Assembly: GCA_026418615.1 (NCBI GenBank)
Contig: JAOAAY010000032.1
Coordinates: forward strand, 1 to 32,278
Direction of reading: 5' to 3'
Source: Candidatus Sumerlaeaceae bacterium
GTDB lineage: Bacteria; Sumerlaeota; Sumerlaeia; Sumerlaeales; Sumerlaeaceae
DNA length: 32,278 bases
Part shown: positions 1 to 7,139 of the stretch, in pieces
How the letters are laid out: each line of letters opens with the position of its first letter
How positions within the stretch are numbered: the stretch's first letter is position 1
Notes under the pieces: generated by a model
The model's input: only the letters and a program-made list of their open reading frames with translations
What the model was told of the DNA's origin: nothing
Database searches by the model: none
Position numbers and translations under genes: made by a program

Positions 1-647
1 GCAAGCCCGCCGGCAACGCCCGCCAATGCCAGCACTTCCACCGCGTTGTCCGCCACATGAAGCCCCACCAGTGGCAAACCCAAACCTGCCAGCCCTACGA
101 GGCCGAACAAAGCCGCCTGCCCATCCATGCCATCCATAAAATTGTATGCGTTCATCATGAACACGATGAAAGCGAACGCGAGGGCGCCCGAAACGGGCTG
201 GGGGATGACGATCTCCCACGAGCCGGGCAAGACTAAGCGGCTCACCGCCGAGCCGCCCATGACGGCCGCACCAGCGGCGGCCGCCTGAAACAAAAACTTC
301 CACAAGGCCGGCAAATCGAGCACATCATCAAGCAGCCCGCCGACAAACGCGTAGCCGCTGCCGACAATCAAACCCGCGCTCCACCCCGCCACGGGCAACG
401 ACCGCAAGAGTTGGACGGCCAACAGCACCACATAAAACGCGCCCGCGATCCCCACGCCACCCAACCGCGGCGTCGGAATATCATGGGACATCCGCCTCCC
501 CGGCCGGGCGACCACACCGAACCGCCGCGCCAGACCCATCGAAACCTGCACGAGGAGCACCCCGCAGAACACCCCCAGCCCAAACGCTTGCGGCCAGGGC
601 ACGAGGTAGAGGTTGTAATATGCCAATAGGAGTTGTTCGCGGGTCAT
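1..647 (-). CDS. WecA/MraY-type glycosyltransferase family 4 protein (partial, 3' end outside window)
   Basis: Polyprenyl-phosphate sugar-1-phosphate transferase of the WecA/MraY/TagO superfamily, a multi-pass inner-membrane enzyme that starts assembly of a lipid-linked glycan by moving a sugar phosphate from a UDP-sugar to undecaprenyl phosphate. The frame is open from the proposed ATG at 645-647 to the left edge. Visible family motifs are SHDIPTPRLGG after the first membrane segment, LLDDVLDLP, and the catalytic NAYNFMDGMDG at about residues 164-174, read from 120-152. The remainder is hydrophobic, as expected. MraY is less likely than WecA/TagO because no cell-wall genes are adjacent, but I cannot decide the acceptor sugar. 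The start is chosen to give a normal short N-terminus before the first membrane segment; its ribosome binding site is weak. Confidence 0.88.
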   Translation of the reverse strand, partial: MTREQLLLAYYNLYLVPWPQAFGLGVFCGVLLVQVSMGLARRFGVVARPGRRMSHDIPTPRLGGVGIAGAFYVVLLAVQLLRSLPVAGWSAGLIVGSGYAFVGGLLDDVLDLPALWKFLFQAAAAGAAVMGGSAVSRLVLPGSWEIVIPQPVSGALAFAFIVFMMNAYNFMDGMDGQAALFGLVGLAGLGLPLVGLHVADNAVEVLALAGVAGGL

Positions 648-746
648 CAGCCGGCCACCAAACCACGAGATTGGCCGCCCCGCGCGCAAGGAAAATGGCA
701 GCCAGCCCCGAACCATCCGCCGGCCCATGCTTTGTCCGCTTCAGGT

Positions 747-775
747 TTGACACCCAACCCTTAAGCGCTTGCGAT
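747..775 (+). promoter_or_regulatory. Candidate promoter for the secreted protein at 816, with LacI-like operator inside it
   Basis: A perfect TTGACA (-35) at 747-752 is followed after 17 bases by a weak -10, TGCGAT, at 770-775. The 8-base palindrome AAGCGCTT (763-770) lies between the two boxes, within the 14-mer 760-773. Read on the minus strand the 14-mer is CGCAAGCGCTTAAG, which resembles the candidate operators near 29350-29432 and 31026. The position would block RNA polymerase if a LacI-type repressor bound. The promoter call is moderate because the -10 matches in only three of six positions. Confidence 0.4.
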
Positions 776-815
776 GCCGGCTGTACTGCATTTTCCAAGC
801 AACGAGGTAACAGTC

Positions 816-2192
816 GTGCTGTCCTTATTCTCATGCCGCTCGGCTCTGCTGGTGGTCATCGTGTTGACCGCCGTCTCCGCCACGCGGGCTCAGTTGCCCG
901 CGGCGACCATCCTCAAAGAACTTACGAGTTCTGCCCAGTGTAACCGCTGCAGCGGCACCTTGCTGCGCGGGCGGGCTTACGCAAACCCCGCCGCCAAATG
1001 GGGCATCATCAGCGACCTGCCGGAAAGTTTCAAAGGTTATGGTGTGCTCTATTCCACCCGCGATGTCCTGCCCGCCAACGGTGGCGCACCGGAACTGCTG
1101 CGGCAGCGCAAAGCCAACGGTTTTGAGGTCATTGACGGGTCCTTTGATGTCTTCATTTTCCATCTGATGGCCAAGGAGCCCAGTCAGGTGTCGCGCATCG
1201 TCGTGCACGCCAAAAATCTCGGCGAGGAGCCCGTGACTCTCGACGCCATGCAGGTCATCCGCACGGAGGGCCTGATTGGCACCGTGCATGAGTTTGAATC
1301 CGGCATCGCCATGCGGGTGCTCGCCAACAACTGGGACCGCCCCGTCGGCAAGGTTACCCTGCAGCCCGGACAGGGCCGTATCGTGGCCTACGGCAAGCGG
1401 TTTGGCAACATTGCCAACGGCCCTGATGCGAGCAAAAATATTAATTGCTTTGGCTATGTGCGCTGCCTCGTGGACGGCGCCAAGCCGGCCCGGCTGCAGG
1501 TGGATGTCGTCGCCATCCCGCCCACCGAAATCAAGGACATCCCCGCGGAAACCGCAAAATGGCTGGACAAAGGTGCGACAAGTACCGACGAGGTGCCCAT
1601 GGACTCCGAGCCCCAAGGCTGCGACCTGCGCCGCGCCGTCGGCGTCTATCCCAACCCCGTCTGGCGCAACGATGCCACCGTCATTGATGTCTCCAAACTG
1701 CCCGAGAGCGGGATCCGTTTCCCCATGGCTCTGCCCAAGATCCAGACGGACGGGTGCGAGGACGCCCGCCAATCGGTGGATCTCGTCCTGCGCCCCGGTT
1801 ACACGCGGGAAGACACGATCGGCAATTACATGATGGAGTACGATGTGCGCCTGACTTTCATAAACCCCGACGAAAATGCCCACGCCTTCGATGTGACTTT
1901 CCGTGGCGAACTTGCCGACATCGGACTCGCTTACCAATTGAACGAACAGGCTCCGGCCGAGCCTGAGACGCCGGCTACTGCCGTGTACAACGGTATTCCG
2001 GTGCTTTCCCAGTGGGCCGGTCCCAAGCAGTCGGCCAAGGAAAAACCGCTCCTGCCCAAGCCCATCCGCCTCGAGCCGGGCACCAGCCGCACGATCGCCA
2101 TACGCTTCCTGATCGTGGGCAACAGCAGCCTGCCGTTCATGCTGATCGCCAAGAAGGCTGATACGGAGTCCGGCGCCCAAACGCCCTACTAA
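816..2192 (+). CDS. Secreted protein of unknown function
   Basis: I do not recognise this family. I chose the GTG at 816 because a GAGG box (804-807) lies 8 bases upstream and it places a compact signal peptide at the N-terminus: a hydrophobic core (LLVVIVLTAVS) and a cleavage-like ATRA before QLP. An ATG at 774 is in frame but has no comparable ribosome binding site. The mature part, about 435 residues, begins with a CNRC motif and is otherwise a beta-rich soluble sequence without membrane segments. Its upstream region holds a candidate LacI-type operator, which may link it to carbohydrate use. It diverges from the glycosyltransferase gene. Surface or periplasmic location is inferred. Confidence 0.75.
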   Translation: MLSLFSCRSALLVVIVLTAVSATRAQLPAATILKELTSSAQCNRCSGTLLRGRAYANPAAKWGIISDLPESFKGYGVLYSTRDVLPANGGAPELLRQRKANGFEVIDGSFDVFIFHLMAKEPSQVSRIVVHAKNLGEEPVTLDAMQVIRTEGLIGTVHEFESGIAMRVLANNWDRPVGKVTLQPGQGRIVAYGKRFGNIANGPDASKNINCFGYVRCLVDGAKPARLQVDVVAIPPTEIKDIPAETAKWLDKGATSTDEVPMDSEPQGCDLRRAVGVYPNPVWRNDATVIDVSKLPESGIRFPMALPKIQTDGCEDARQSVDLVLRPGYTREDTIGNYMMEYDVRLTFINPDENAHAFDVTFRGELADIGLAYQLNEQAPAEPETPATAVYNGIPVLSQWAGPKQSAKEKPLLPKPIRLEPGTSRTIAIRFLIVGNSSLPFMLIAKKADTESGAQTPY

Positions 2193-2217
2193 TCATAGCC
2201 GGGGCAACCATCAGGAG

Positions 2218-2293
2218 TGGTGGAGCGGACGGGGATCGAACCCGTGACCTCCGGCTTGCAAAGCCGGCGTTCTCCCATCTGAACTACCGCCCC
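2218..2293 (-). tRNA. tRNA-Ala (anticodon TGC)
   Basis: The minus strand folds as a complete 76-base tRNA. The acceptor stem is GGGGCGG paired with CCGCTCC and contains the G3:U70 wobble that identifies alanine tRNAs. The anticodon arm is CCGGC-TTTGCAA-GCCGG (anticodon TGC) and the T-arm carries GGTTCGATCC. The 3' CCA is encoded (2218-2220) after discriminator A. It lies in the gap between the secreted protein and the phosphatase gene. Confidence 0.97.
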
Positions 2294-2308
2294 GCGGTCT
2301 TCGCGGCC

Positions 2309-2338
2309 TATTAGGGGATTCGGCGGCGCAAAATTCAA
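2309..2338 (-). promoter_or_regulatory. Candidate promoter for tRNA-Ala
   Basis: On the minus strand TTGAAT (2338-2333) is followed after 18 bases by CTAATA (2314-2309), ending 15 bases before the tRNA 5' end. The boxes are near consensus, but this has not been scored against a genome-specific model. Confidence 0.35.
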
Positions 2339-2461
2339 GGTGGCGTCGCTGCGGGCAACCGGCTGTGGCTGATGCAATGGGATGAGAGCAACGCCTGTAG
2401 GTCACCTGCAAGGCTGCCGCAACACGGGGTTGCCGATCATGTGTTTCGCTCTGGAGAGACT

Positions 2462-3169
2462 GTGCCTGATTCCCCCCGTACAAACCGCAAAGAGGAACCG
2501 GTCACGCTGATCGTGGTCCGCCACGGCGAGACCGTGTGGAACGCCCAACACCGGTGGCAAGGGTGGCTCGACAGCCCGCTCACACCGCGAGGCGAGGAGC
2601 AGGCGCGCCAGGCCGCGGAGGTCCTGCGCCACTGGGCCATTGCCCACATTTATTCTTCCGACACGGGGCGCGCGCTGCGGACGGCCGAAATCATCGCGAC
2701 GGGCCGCGGGCTTGCGACCCAGCCCGTGGCGGCCCTGCGCGAGCGCAATTATGGCGGTTACGAGGGCCTCAATCGCGAGGAGATCGAACAGCGCTACCCC
2801 GGCACGCGCTTTCGCGAGGGGACCGACCGGCGCGAGACCTGGCGCCCTCCTGACGGCGAAACCTTTGAAGAAGTCCGGGCGCGGCTGCGGCCGTTTCTCG
2901 ACGAGGTCATCCGGCGCCACGCCGGGCAAACCGTGCTGCTGGTCACCCACTCGGGAACGGTGCGCGTGGTGGACGGCATGGTACAGGGACGCTGTCTCGA
3001 TGAAATCTGGCACCGGCATCCGCCAAACGCCTGCGTGTATGTCGTGCGTGCGTGGCCCGGCGGGCGCTTTCAGATCGTCCGGGACATGATGGGCCCGGAC
3101 GGGCCGGAGGCGGAGTCGGCGGCCGGCTCAACCGGCGAGGCTCAACCTTACGCCACCGAGCGCGCGTAA
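2462..3169 (+). CDS. Histidine phosphatase (phosphoglycerate mutase superfamily, branch 1)
   Basis: Cytoplasmic phosphatase or mutase of the 2H-phosphatase superfamily. The sequence shows the phosphoacceptor motif VVRHGET (H22 with this start), LTPRGEEQAR, the phosphate-binding SDTGRALRTAE (R71), the acid residue in LRERNYGGYEG (E95) and the second histidine in VTHSGTVR. Substrate cannot be read from the sequence: alpha-ribazole phosphatase, a cofactor-dependent phosphoglycerate mutase relative, or a broad sugar phosphatase are all possible. I chose GTG 2462 because GGAGAG (2453-2458) precedes it; an ATG at 2372 would add 30 residues of unlikely sequence upstream. Its 3' end overlaps the convergent methyltransferase gene by 22 bases. 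Confidence 0.85.
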   Translation: MPDSPRTNRKEEPVTLIVVRHGETVWNAQHRWQGWLDSPLTPRGEEQARQAAEVLRHWAIAHIYSSDTGRALRTAEIIATGRGLATQPVAALRERNYGGYEGLNREEIEQRYPGTRFREGTDRRETWRPPDGETFEEVRARLRPFLDEVIRRHAGQTVLLVTHSGTVRVVDGMVQGRCLDEIWHRHPPNACVYVVRAWPGGRFQIVRDMMGPDGPEAESAAGSTGEAQPYATERA

Positions 3170-4152
3170 GCCACCATCGCCCGGATGTTGGCCTCGGGCG
3201 TAGCCGGCGGCACCTCGCATCCGGGCGCAACCGCATAAGCGTCGCCCGCCTCGCGATGGCATTGTTCAAACCCGCGCGCCACATCGTCCGGTGTTCCCGC
3301 CAGAAGCACGGTGGCCGGATTGAGATTCCCGGCCAGGACCGTCTGCGGACGCATGGCGGCGCGGGCCTCGGCCAGCGGTTGCGGATAGTCAATGTCTATC
3401 ATGTCCGCGGCCGTGGATTCCATCGCTGCATATTTGCCGCGCACGCCGCCGCAAATGTGCAGCCGCGCTTTGGCGCCGGCGGCGTGAATGCCGGCCACCA
3501 AACGCCGCTCGCGCGGGGCGATTTCGCGGGCATACCACGACGGCGAGACGAGCGACGCCGCGGCGTCGCCGATGCCTATCATGTCGGCGCCCGCCGCCAC
3601 CTGCGCCGCGGCAAAGCGCGCCGCCAGTTCCACAGCCCAGTCCATCAGGGCGCACGCAAACTCGGGATCCTCGACGCAAACCGTCAGAAACGCTTCGAGT
3701 CCCATCAGGTTGGCCGCAAGGGCGATGGGGCCCTCCACCCAGCCGAGAATGACGCACTGGCCTTTGACCTGCCCGGCAAACGACCGGAGGGCTTCGAGGC
3801 GGTCGGTCATACGCCCCCCGCCGAACGGGTCGGGCATTCGCAGGCGCGCCAAGTCGGCCGGCTCGCGCAACAGAGGCGCCTCGCAAGACGGAGGCGCATG
3901 GTCGTGCCAGACCAGCCGTGCGCCGCAATCGGCCGCCTCGCGCCATGCGTCCGAACAGCACGAGACCAGATCAACACCGAACTGTTCCAGCACGGCCATC
4001 TGACCCTGCACGAGCACGGCAGAGTCGCGCAAATAGGTGTCGTAGCGGGCGCCGACGAGGTCAGCCGCATAAATCATAAACAACGGATGCACCGGAAGGC
4101 TGTCGGCGCGCTCGCCACGCAGGCGCGCCATGGTCCGCTCATAGGAATTCAT
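3148..4152 (-). CDS. UroD/MtaA-family methyltransferase (uroporphyrinogen decarboxylase fold)
   Basis: This 334-residue protein has the uroporphyrinogen decarboxylase fold, but it carries the zinc ligands of the MtaA/MtbA/CmuA corrinoid-methyltransferase branch: LHICGG (H232, C234) and APGCEVP (C312). GWVEGPIALAANLMG near residue 138 is the usual substrate-pocket segment. Family members move methyl groups between a corrinoid protein and a thiol such as coenzyme M, or demethylate methoxylated compounds. No corrinoid protein lies beside it, so the substrate is open, and true heme-pathway UroD is unlikely because of the zinc motif. ATG 4150-4152 is chosen because GAGGAG lies 8 bases upstream; the GTG two codons earlier is too close to it. 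It diverges from the amidase gene. Confidence 0.85.
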   Translation of the reverse strand: MNSYERTMARLRGERADSLPVHPLFMIYAADLVGARYDTYLRDSAVLVQGQMAVLEQFGVDLVSCCSDAWREAADCGARLVWHDHAPPSCEAPLLREPADLARLRMPDPFGGGRMTDRLEALRSFAGQVKGQCVILGWVEGPIALAANLMGLEAFLTVCVEDPEFACALMDWAVELAARFAAAQVAAGADMIGIGDAAASLVSPSWYAREIAPRERRLVAGIHAAGAKARLHICGGVRGKYAAMESTAADMIDIDYPQPLAEARAAMRPQTVLAGNLNPATVLLAGTPDDVARGFEQCHREAGDAYAVAPGCEVPPATPEANIRAMVAYARSVA

Positions 4153-4279
4153 GCGCACTTCTCCTCGTAACGGTCGTCATCCGCGCGCCGGAATTCCCCG
4201 GTTGCAACTTTGTTCAGGATATGAAACATTTTTCATAGATCAATCGGGCGCCCGGCAACGGGCTGCGGGAGGGATACCC

Positions 4280-5578
4280 ATGAGAACAATGGCATGCGTG
4301 GCCGCGATCATGGCCTTAACGGCCGCAACCCTGGCCGCTGACACCACCTACACCCTGAAAATTGTCGAACGGCCGCTGCCCGCCGACTGCTGGTCCACCC
4401 GGCCGGAGGGCGCCGAGGTGGATACCATCATGCTTCACTTCTGCAGCGATGTCATCCAAAACCCCGACAACCCCTATCAGATTGACCGCATCGTCGAGAT
4501 CTTCTCCGAATACAAGGTGTCGAGCCATTATCTGATTGATCGCGACGGGACCGTGTACCGGTTTGTGGACGAGAAAGACAAGGCCTGGCACGCGGGCAAG
4601 GGGGAACTGCCCTTCGACCCGCCCCGCAAGGATGTGCTGAACAACCACTCGATTGGCATCGAAATGTTCGCCATCGGCTCCCAGCATGACATGAAAGTTT
4701 TTGGCTTCGATGAGCAAAAGTACAACGACCTGAAAACCTCGTACCCGCAGCATATCGGCTTTACGGACGCGCAGTACGCCGCGCTCAACGCGCTCATTGA
4801 CGACATCATGACCCGCTGGCCGCTCATCAAGCGCGAGCGCCGGCATATCGTCGGACACAGCGACTACGCGACGGGGCGCAAGACGGATCCCGGGGAACTG
4901 TTTGACTGGAGCCGCATCGGGCTGCCCAGCCAGCCGCCCGCACCCCCGCGTTGGAACTTCTTCCGCCACTACGCCAACCGCCTCGAGGACATCGAAAAGG
5001 CCATCGCCGCGCTGCCGCCCGACACAACGGCCACCGTCGTCCTCCTCGGCGACTCGATCACCGAGGGGCATCCGGCCAAAACCCTCGGCGGCCTGCCCGT
5101 CGTCAACATGGGCATCAGCGGCGACCACACCTGGTATCCGCCCGAGACCACCGGCGGTGTGGCCCGCCGCGTACCCCTCGTGGCCCGGGCCAAACCCGCG
5201 GATGTGTTCCTGATGATCGGCATCAACGATCTGGGCGCCAGCAAATCACTGGACGCCCTCGAGCAGCATCACCGGCTCGTCGTCAAAAGCCTGCTCGAGC
5301 AGGCGCCCCAAGCCCGTCTCCACATCCAGAGCATCCTCCCCACGCGCGGCCGCTTCGCGTTTCACCTGCCGAATGTGAGGGAGGCCAACCGGCGCCTGCA
5401 GCAAATCGCCCGGGAGACCGGCGCCAGTTACATCAATCTGTTTGATCTCATGACTGACGACAAGGGCGAGTTGCGCGAGGACTATACCGGCGACGGGCTG
5501 CACCTGCTCAAGCCGGCTTACGAGGTGTGGACAGCCGCACTCGAAAAGCATCTCGCTGCACAACAGGAAAAGAATTGA
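4280..5578 (+). CDS. Exported N-acetylmuramoyl-L-alanine amidase (Amidase_2) fused to an SGNH/GDSL hydrolase
   Basis: This 432-residue two-domain envelope enzyme starts at ATG 4280, which has GGAGGG 6 bases upstream, with a signal peptide ending near LAA-DTT (about residue 20). The first domain (about 40-215) is an AmiD/PGRP-type zinc amidase: MLHF (H53), WHAG (H104), GIEMF, VGHSDYA (H193), and GRKTDPGELFDW with K201 and zinc ligand D203. It should cut the amide bond between MurNAc and L-Ala. The second domain (about 250-425) is an SGNH esterase: LLGDSIT (S259), GIS (G279), GIND (N316) and DGLHL (D405, H408). Both catalytic sets look complete. The joint function, possibly removing O-acetyl groups from peptidoglycan before amidase cleavage, is inference. 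Confidence 0.9.
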   Translation: MRTMACVAAIMALTAATLAADTTYTLKIVERPLPADCWSTRPEGAEVDTIMLHFCSDVIQNPDNPYQIDRIVEIFSEYKVSSHYLIDRDGTVYRFVDEKDKAWHAGKGELPFDPPRKDVLNNHSIGIEMFAIGSQHDMKVFGFDEQKYNDLKTSYPQHIGFTDAQYAALNALIDDIMTRWPLIKRERRHIVGHSDYATGRKTDPGELFDWSRIGLPSQPPAPPRWNFFRHYANRLEDIEKAIAALPPDTTATVVLLGDSITEGHPAKTLGGLPVVNMGISGDHTWYPPETTGGVARRVPLVARAKPADVFLMIGINDLGASKSLDALEQHHRLVVKSLLEQAPQARLHIQSILPTRGRFAFHLPNVREANRRLQQIARETGASYINLFDLMTDDKGELREDYTGDGLHLLKPAYEVWTAALEKHLAAQQEKN

Positions 5579-5582
5579 TTAG

Positions 5583-5608
5583 CCGGGCGGGGGGTCGCCC
5601 CCGTCCGG
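5583..5608. terminator. GC-rich hairpin between convergent genes
   Basis: An 11-base stem (CCGGGCGGGGG with CCCCCGTCCGG, one G:U pair) and a 4-base loop start five bases after the amidase stop codon. No T-run follows on either strand, so it is not a classical intrinsic terminator, although the position between convergent genes fits a transcription end. Confidence 0.4.
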
Positions 5609-5649
5609 TCACCGCCGCCTCCCGCGCCGTCAGCCGGACGCGGACGCCG

Positions 5650-6120
5650 TCAGTAGGTGAGCGACAGAATCCGGCCCTTGGTAAAACCCGTAAAATCCTT
5701 TTGGTCGGCCAGGGAGACCCCGTCTGCCAAATCTCCCGCCTCGAAGCCTGCGGCTTTCAGGCAGCCCGGACAGGCCTGAATCCGGATGCCCTTGCCCAAC
5801 AGGCGGCGCAGCATGGCGCGCGACGACTCGAAACCCTCGTGTTTGACATCGGGCGCCGATTTGGTCAGCGCCTTGACGCCCTCGATGTCAAAGTACATCA
5901 TGACATCCTTGTCCGCGCTCATGAGGTCGGCCATGCGAAGCGCCATCAGCAGCCGGTGCGGTTCGGCCGGACCGGACGAGACATGGATGAAAACGCCGTC
6001 GCGAACGGCAGCCGCCGGCAGCGCCGCGGTGGCCGTCGTTGCGGAGTCTGCCCGGGCTGGACCGGTCACGGCCAGCAGAGCGACCGCCAGTGTCAATGAT
6101 CCAAGGTATCGGAAAAACAT
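5650..6120 (-). CDS. Exported DsrE-like protein with CPGC motif
   Basis: This 156-residue protein starts at ATG 6118-6120, with AAGGGGA 9 bases upstream, and has a signal peptide (LAVALLAVTGPARA before DS). The mature domain, about residues 40-156, reads as a small DsrE/DsrF/YchN-type alpha/beta fold: GVFIHVSSG, then MALRMADLM, VMMYFDIEGV and IQACPGCLKAAG. The CPGC at 117-120 sits where DsrE relatives carry their sulfur-binding cysteine. Family members act in sulfur relay or disulfide and metal handling. The exported location and divergent orientation from two Cys-rich exported proteins suggest periplasmic metal or sulfur work; this is inference. A 7-base perfect inverted repeat lies just upstream. 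Confidence 0.75.
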   Translation of the reverse strand: MFFRYLGSLTLAVALLAVTGPARADSATTATAALPAAAVRDGVFIHVSSGPAEPHRLLMALRMADLMSADKDVMMYFDIEGVKALTKSAPDVKHEGFESSRAMLRRLLGKGIRIQACPGCLKAAGFEAGDLADGVSLADQKDFTGFTKGRILSLTY

Positions 6121-6148
6121 TGGAACAATCCCCTTTTTGATCGGTTCG

Positions 6149-6171
6149 GCGCATGCAACAGGCCCATGCGC
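6149..6171. promoter_or_regulatory. Perfect inverted repeat in divergent region, candidate operator
   Basis: GCGCATG (6149-6155) and CATGCGC (6165-6171) are perfect inverted copies, 9 bases apart, in the 153-base gap between the DsrE-like gene and the divergent Cys-rich gene. The arm centres are 16 bases apart, about one and a half helical turns, so a dimeric regulator or a leader hairpin of the DsrE-like transcript are both possible. Confidence 0.4.
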
Positions 6172-6273
6172 TCCATCAGCATACCCACTGACCTGCCCCT
6201 GCCAACTCCGGGCGTCAATCGCCCTTGCCGAGCGGCGAATATAGCACTGCAAGAGTCCTAAAAAGGGATGCAC

Positions 6274-6711
6274 ATGAAAGCATGGTTGGCCATTGTGATC
6301 GCCTTTGCCGTTTCGATCGCGGCTGACCGGGCTCCGGCGAAATGCTGTGGCGACTTGCCAGAGCCGGCATCGGTGTCGTGTTGCGCGGAGCAGGCGACCG
6401 TCGCGAACGCGTGCTGCGGGAGGGAGGGCTGTCCCTGCGGATCGCCTGACGGCAACTGTTCGGGCAGTTTCTGCTCAGGCGATACACCCTGCTGTGACGC
6501 GTGCACTTGTGCCGTTGATCGCTCACCGTTTGACCGCCACCCTGTTCCGCTTCCGGTGTCGGGCTTAGCCAGCCATGACTGGTCAGCGACCCCATCAGAC
6601 GCCGAGATTTCGTTAGCAACGCTGAGTCCGGCCGGTCTGGCGCCCGGCTTGAGACCCGTCGCTCCGTCCGGCCCCCGATTGCACATGCTTTATCTTTCCC
6701 TGAGGCGTTGA
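6274..6711 (+). CDS. Exported cysteine-rich protein, unknown (possible metal binding)
   Basis: A 145-residue protein with a signal peptide (WLAIVIAFAVSIA, cleavage near APA-KCC) followed by 14 cysteines within about 65 residues, many as CC pairs and as CPC or CTC. The second half is low-complexity and Pro/Ser-rich, ending LHMLYLSLRR. I know no family function for it. ATG 6274 is preferred over 6268 because the AAGGGA box sits 5 bases before it and merges with the earlier ATG. The pattern suits binding of soft metals such as copper, or disulfide-rich folding in the envelope; metal binding is inference. It diverges from the DsrE-like gene and is followed by another exported Cys-rich gene. Confidence 0.7.
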   Translation: MKAWLAIVIAFAVSIAADRAPAKCCGDLPEPASVSCCAEQATVANACCGREGCPCGSPDGNCSGSFCSGDTPCCDACTCAVDRSPFDRHPVPLPVSGLASHDWSATPSDAEISLATLSPAGLAPGLRPVAPSGPRLHMLYLSLRR

Positions 6712-6715
6712 GAAC

Positions 6716-6750
6716 CGCACACCCCTGCGTGTTTCGCGCACGGGGGTGCG
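6716..6750. other. Imperfect hairpin between the two Cys-rich genes
   Basis: The bases after the first Cys-rich gene form an imperfect stem around CACCCC and GGGGGTG with a TTTCG-containing loop. No T-run follows, so it may be an RNA-stabilising or attenuating structure rather than a terminator. Confidence 0.3.
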
Positions 6751-6840
6751 CTTCAGCATTCGTCACTCATGTCCGCGCTCGGTGACGCCCCGTCGGGGCG
6801 CACCCGATTGACACTGACTCAACCCTATAGGAGATATACG

Positions 6841-7035
6841 ATGAAGACGATGTTCCTCCCCTTGCTTGTTGCCGGGGCTCTGTTGACCGGCCCGGCTTTT
6901 GCGGTTTCCTCGATCAGCCCTGCAGTTCCGGTGGCGTCCAAGTGCTGCTGCAAGGACTGCAAGTGCGTTGATTGCAAGTGCGACAAGTCGTGCTGTTCGG
7001 GCGGCAAGTGTGCACCGTCTTGCCCGTGCAAGTAA
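6841..7035 (+). CDS. Small exported metallothionein-like protein
   Basis: A 64-residue protein with a clean signal peptide (FLPLLVAGALLTGPAFA, cleaved near residue 21). The last 31 residues carry 12 cysteines in CC, CxC and CxxC spacing (KCCCKDCKC, VDCKC, CDKSCC, CAPSCPC), separated by lysine, aspartate and serine, with no histidine or aromatic residue. This composition is that of metallothioneins, but those are normally cytoplasmic, whereas this one is exported. ATG 6841 has AGGAG (6829-6833) 7 bases upstream and a terminator follows the gene, which supports real expression. Copper, zinc or cadmium binding in the periplasm is the likely role by inference; a small disulfide-rich peptide is the alternative. 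Confidence 0.8.
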   Translation: MKTMFLPLLVAGALLTGPAFAVSSISPAVPVASKCCCKDCKCVDCKCDKSCCSGGKCAPSCPCK

Positions 7036-7055
7036 GCCACACCCGGTAAATACGG

Positions 7056-7101
7056 CGGGCGGCCCGGCTCGATGGCGAGCGGGGCCGCCCGTTCTTTTCT
7101 C
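7056..7101 (+). terminator. Intrinsic terminator after the metallothionein-like gene
   Basis: A 16-base stem with one mismatch (7056-7071 with 7076-7091, loop ATGG) is followed by the T-rich TTCTTTTCTC. It lies 20 bases after the stop codon and separates this gene from the convergent DHOD-like gene. Confidence 0.85.
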
Positions 7102-7139
7102 TCAGGTCGCCCGAGTTGGCGCGGCCGACAGGGGCGGCG

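Noticed and set aside
831..2180. Open frame of 449 codons on the minus strand over the secreted protein
   Set aside because: The plus frame has a signal peptide and ribosome site; the minus frame has neither.
6808..6840. TTGACA at 6808 as promoter for the metallothionein-like gene
   Set aside because: A -10 at normal spacing would fall on the ribosome site and place the transcript start at or after the start codon.
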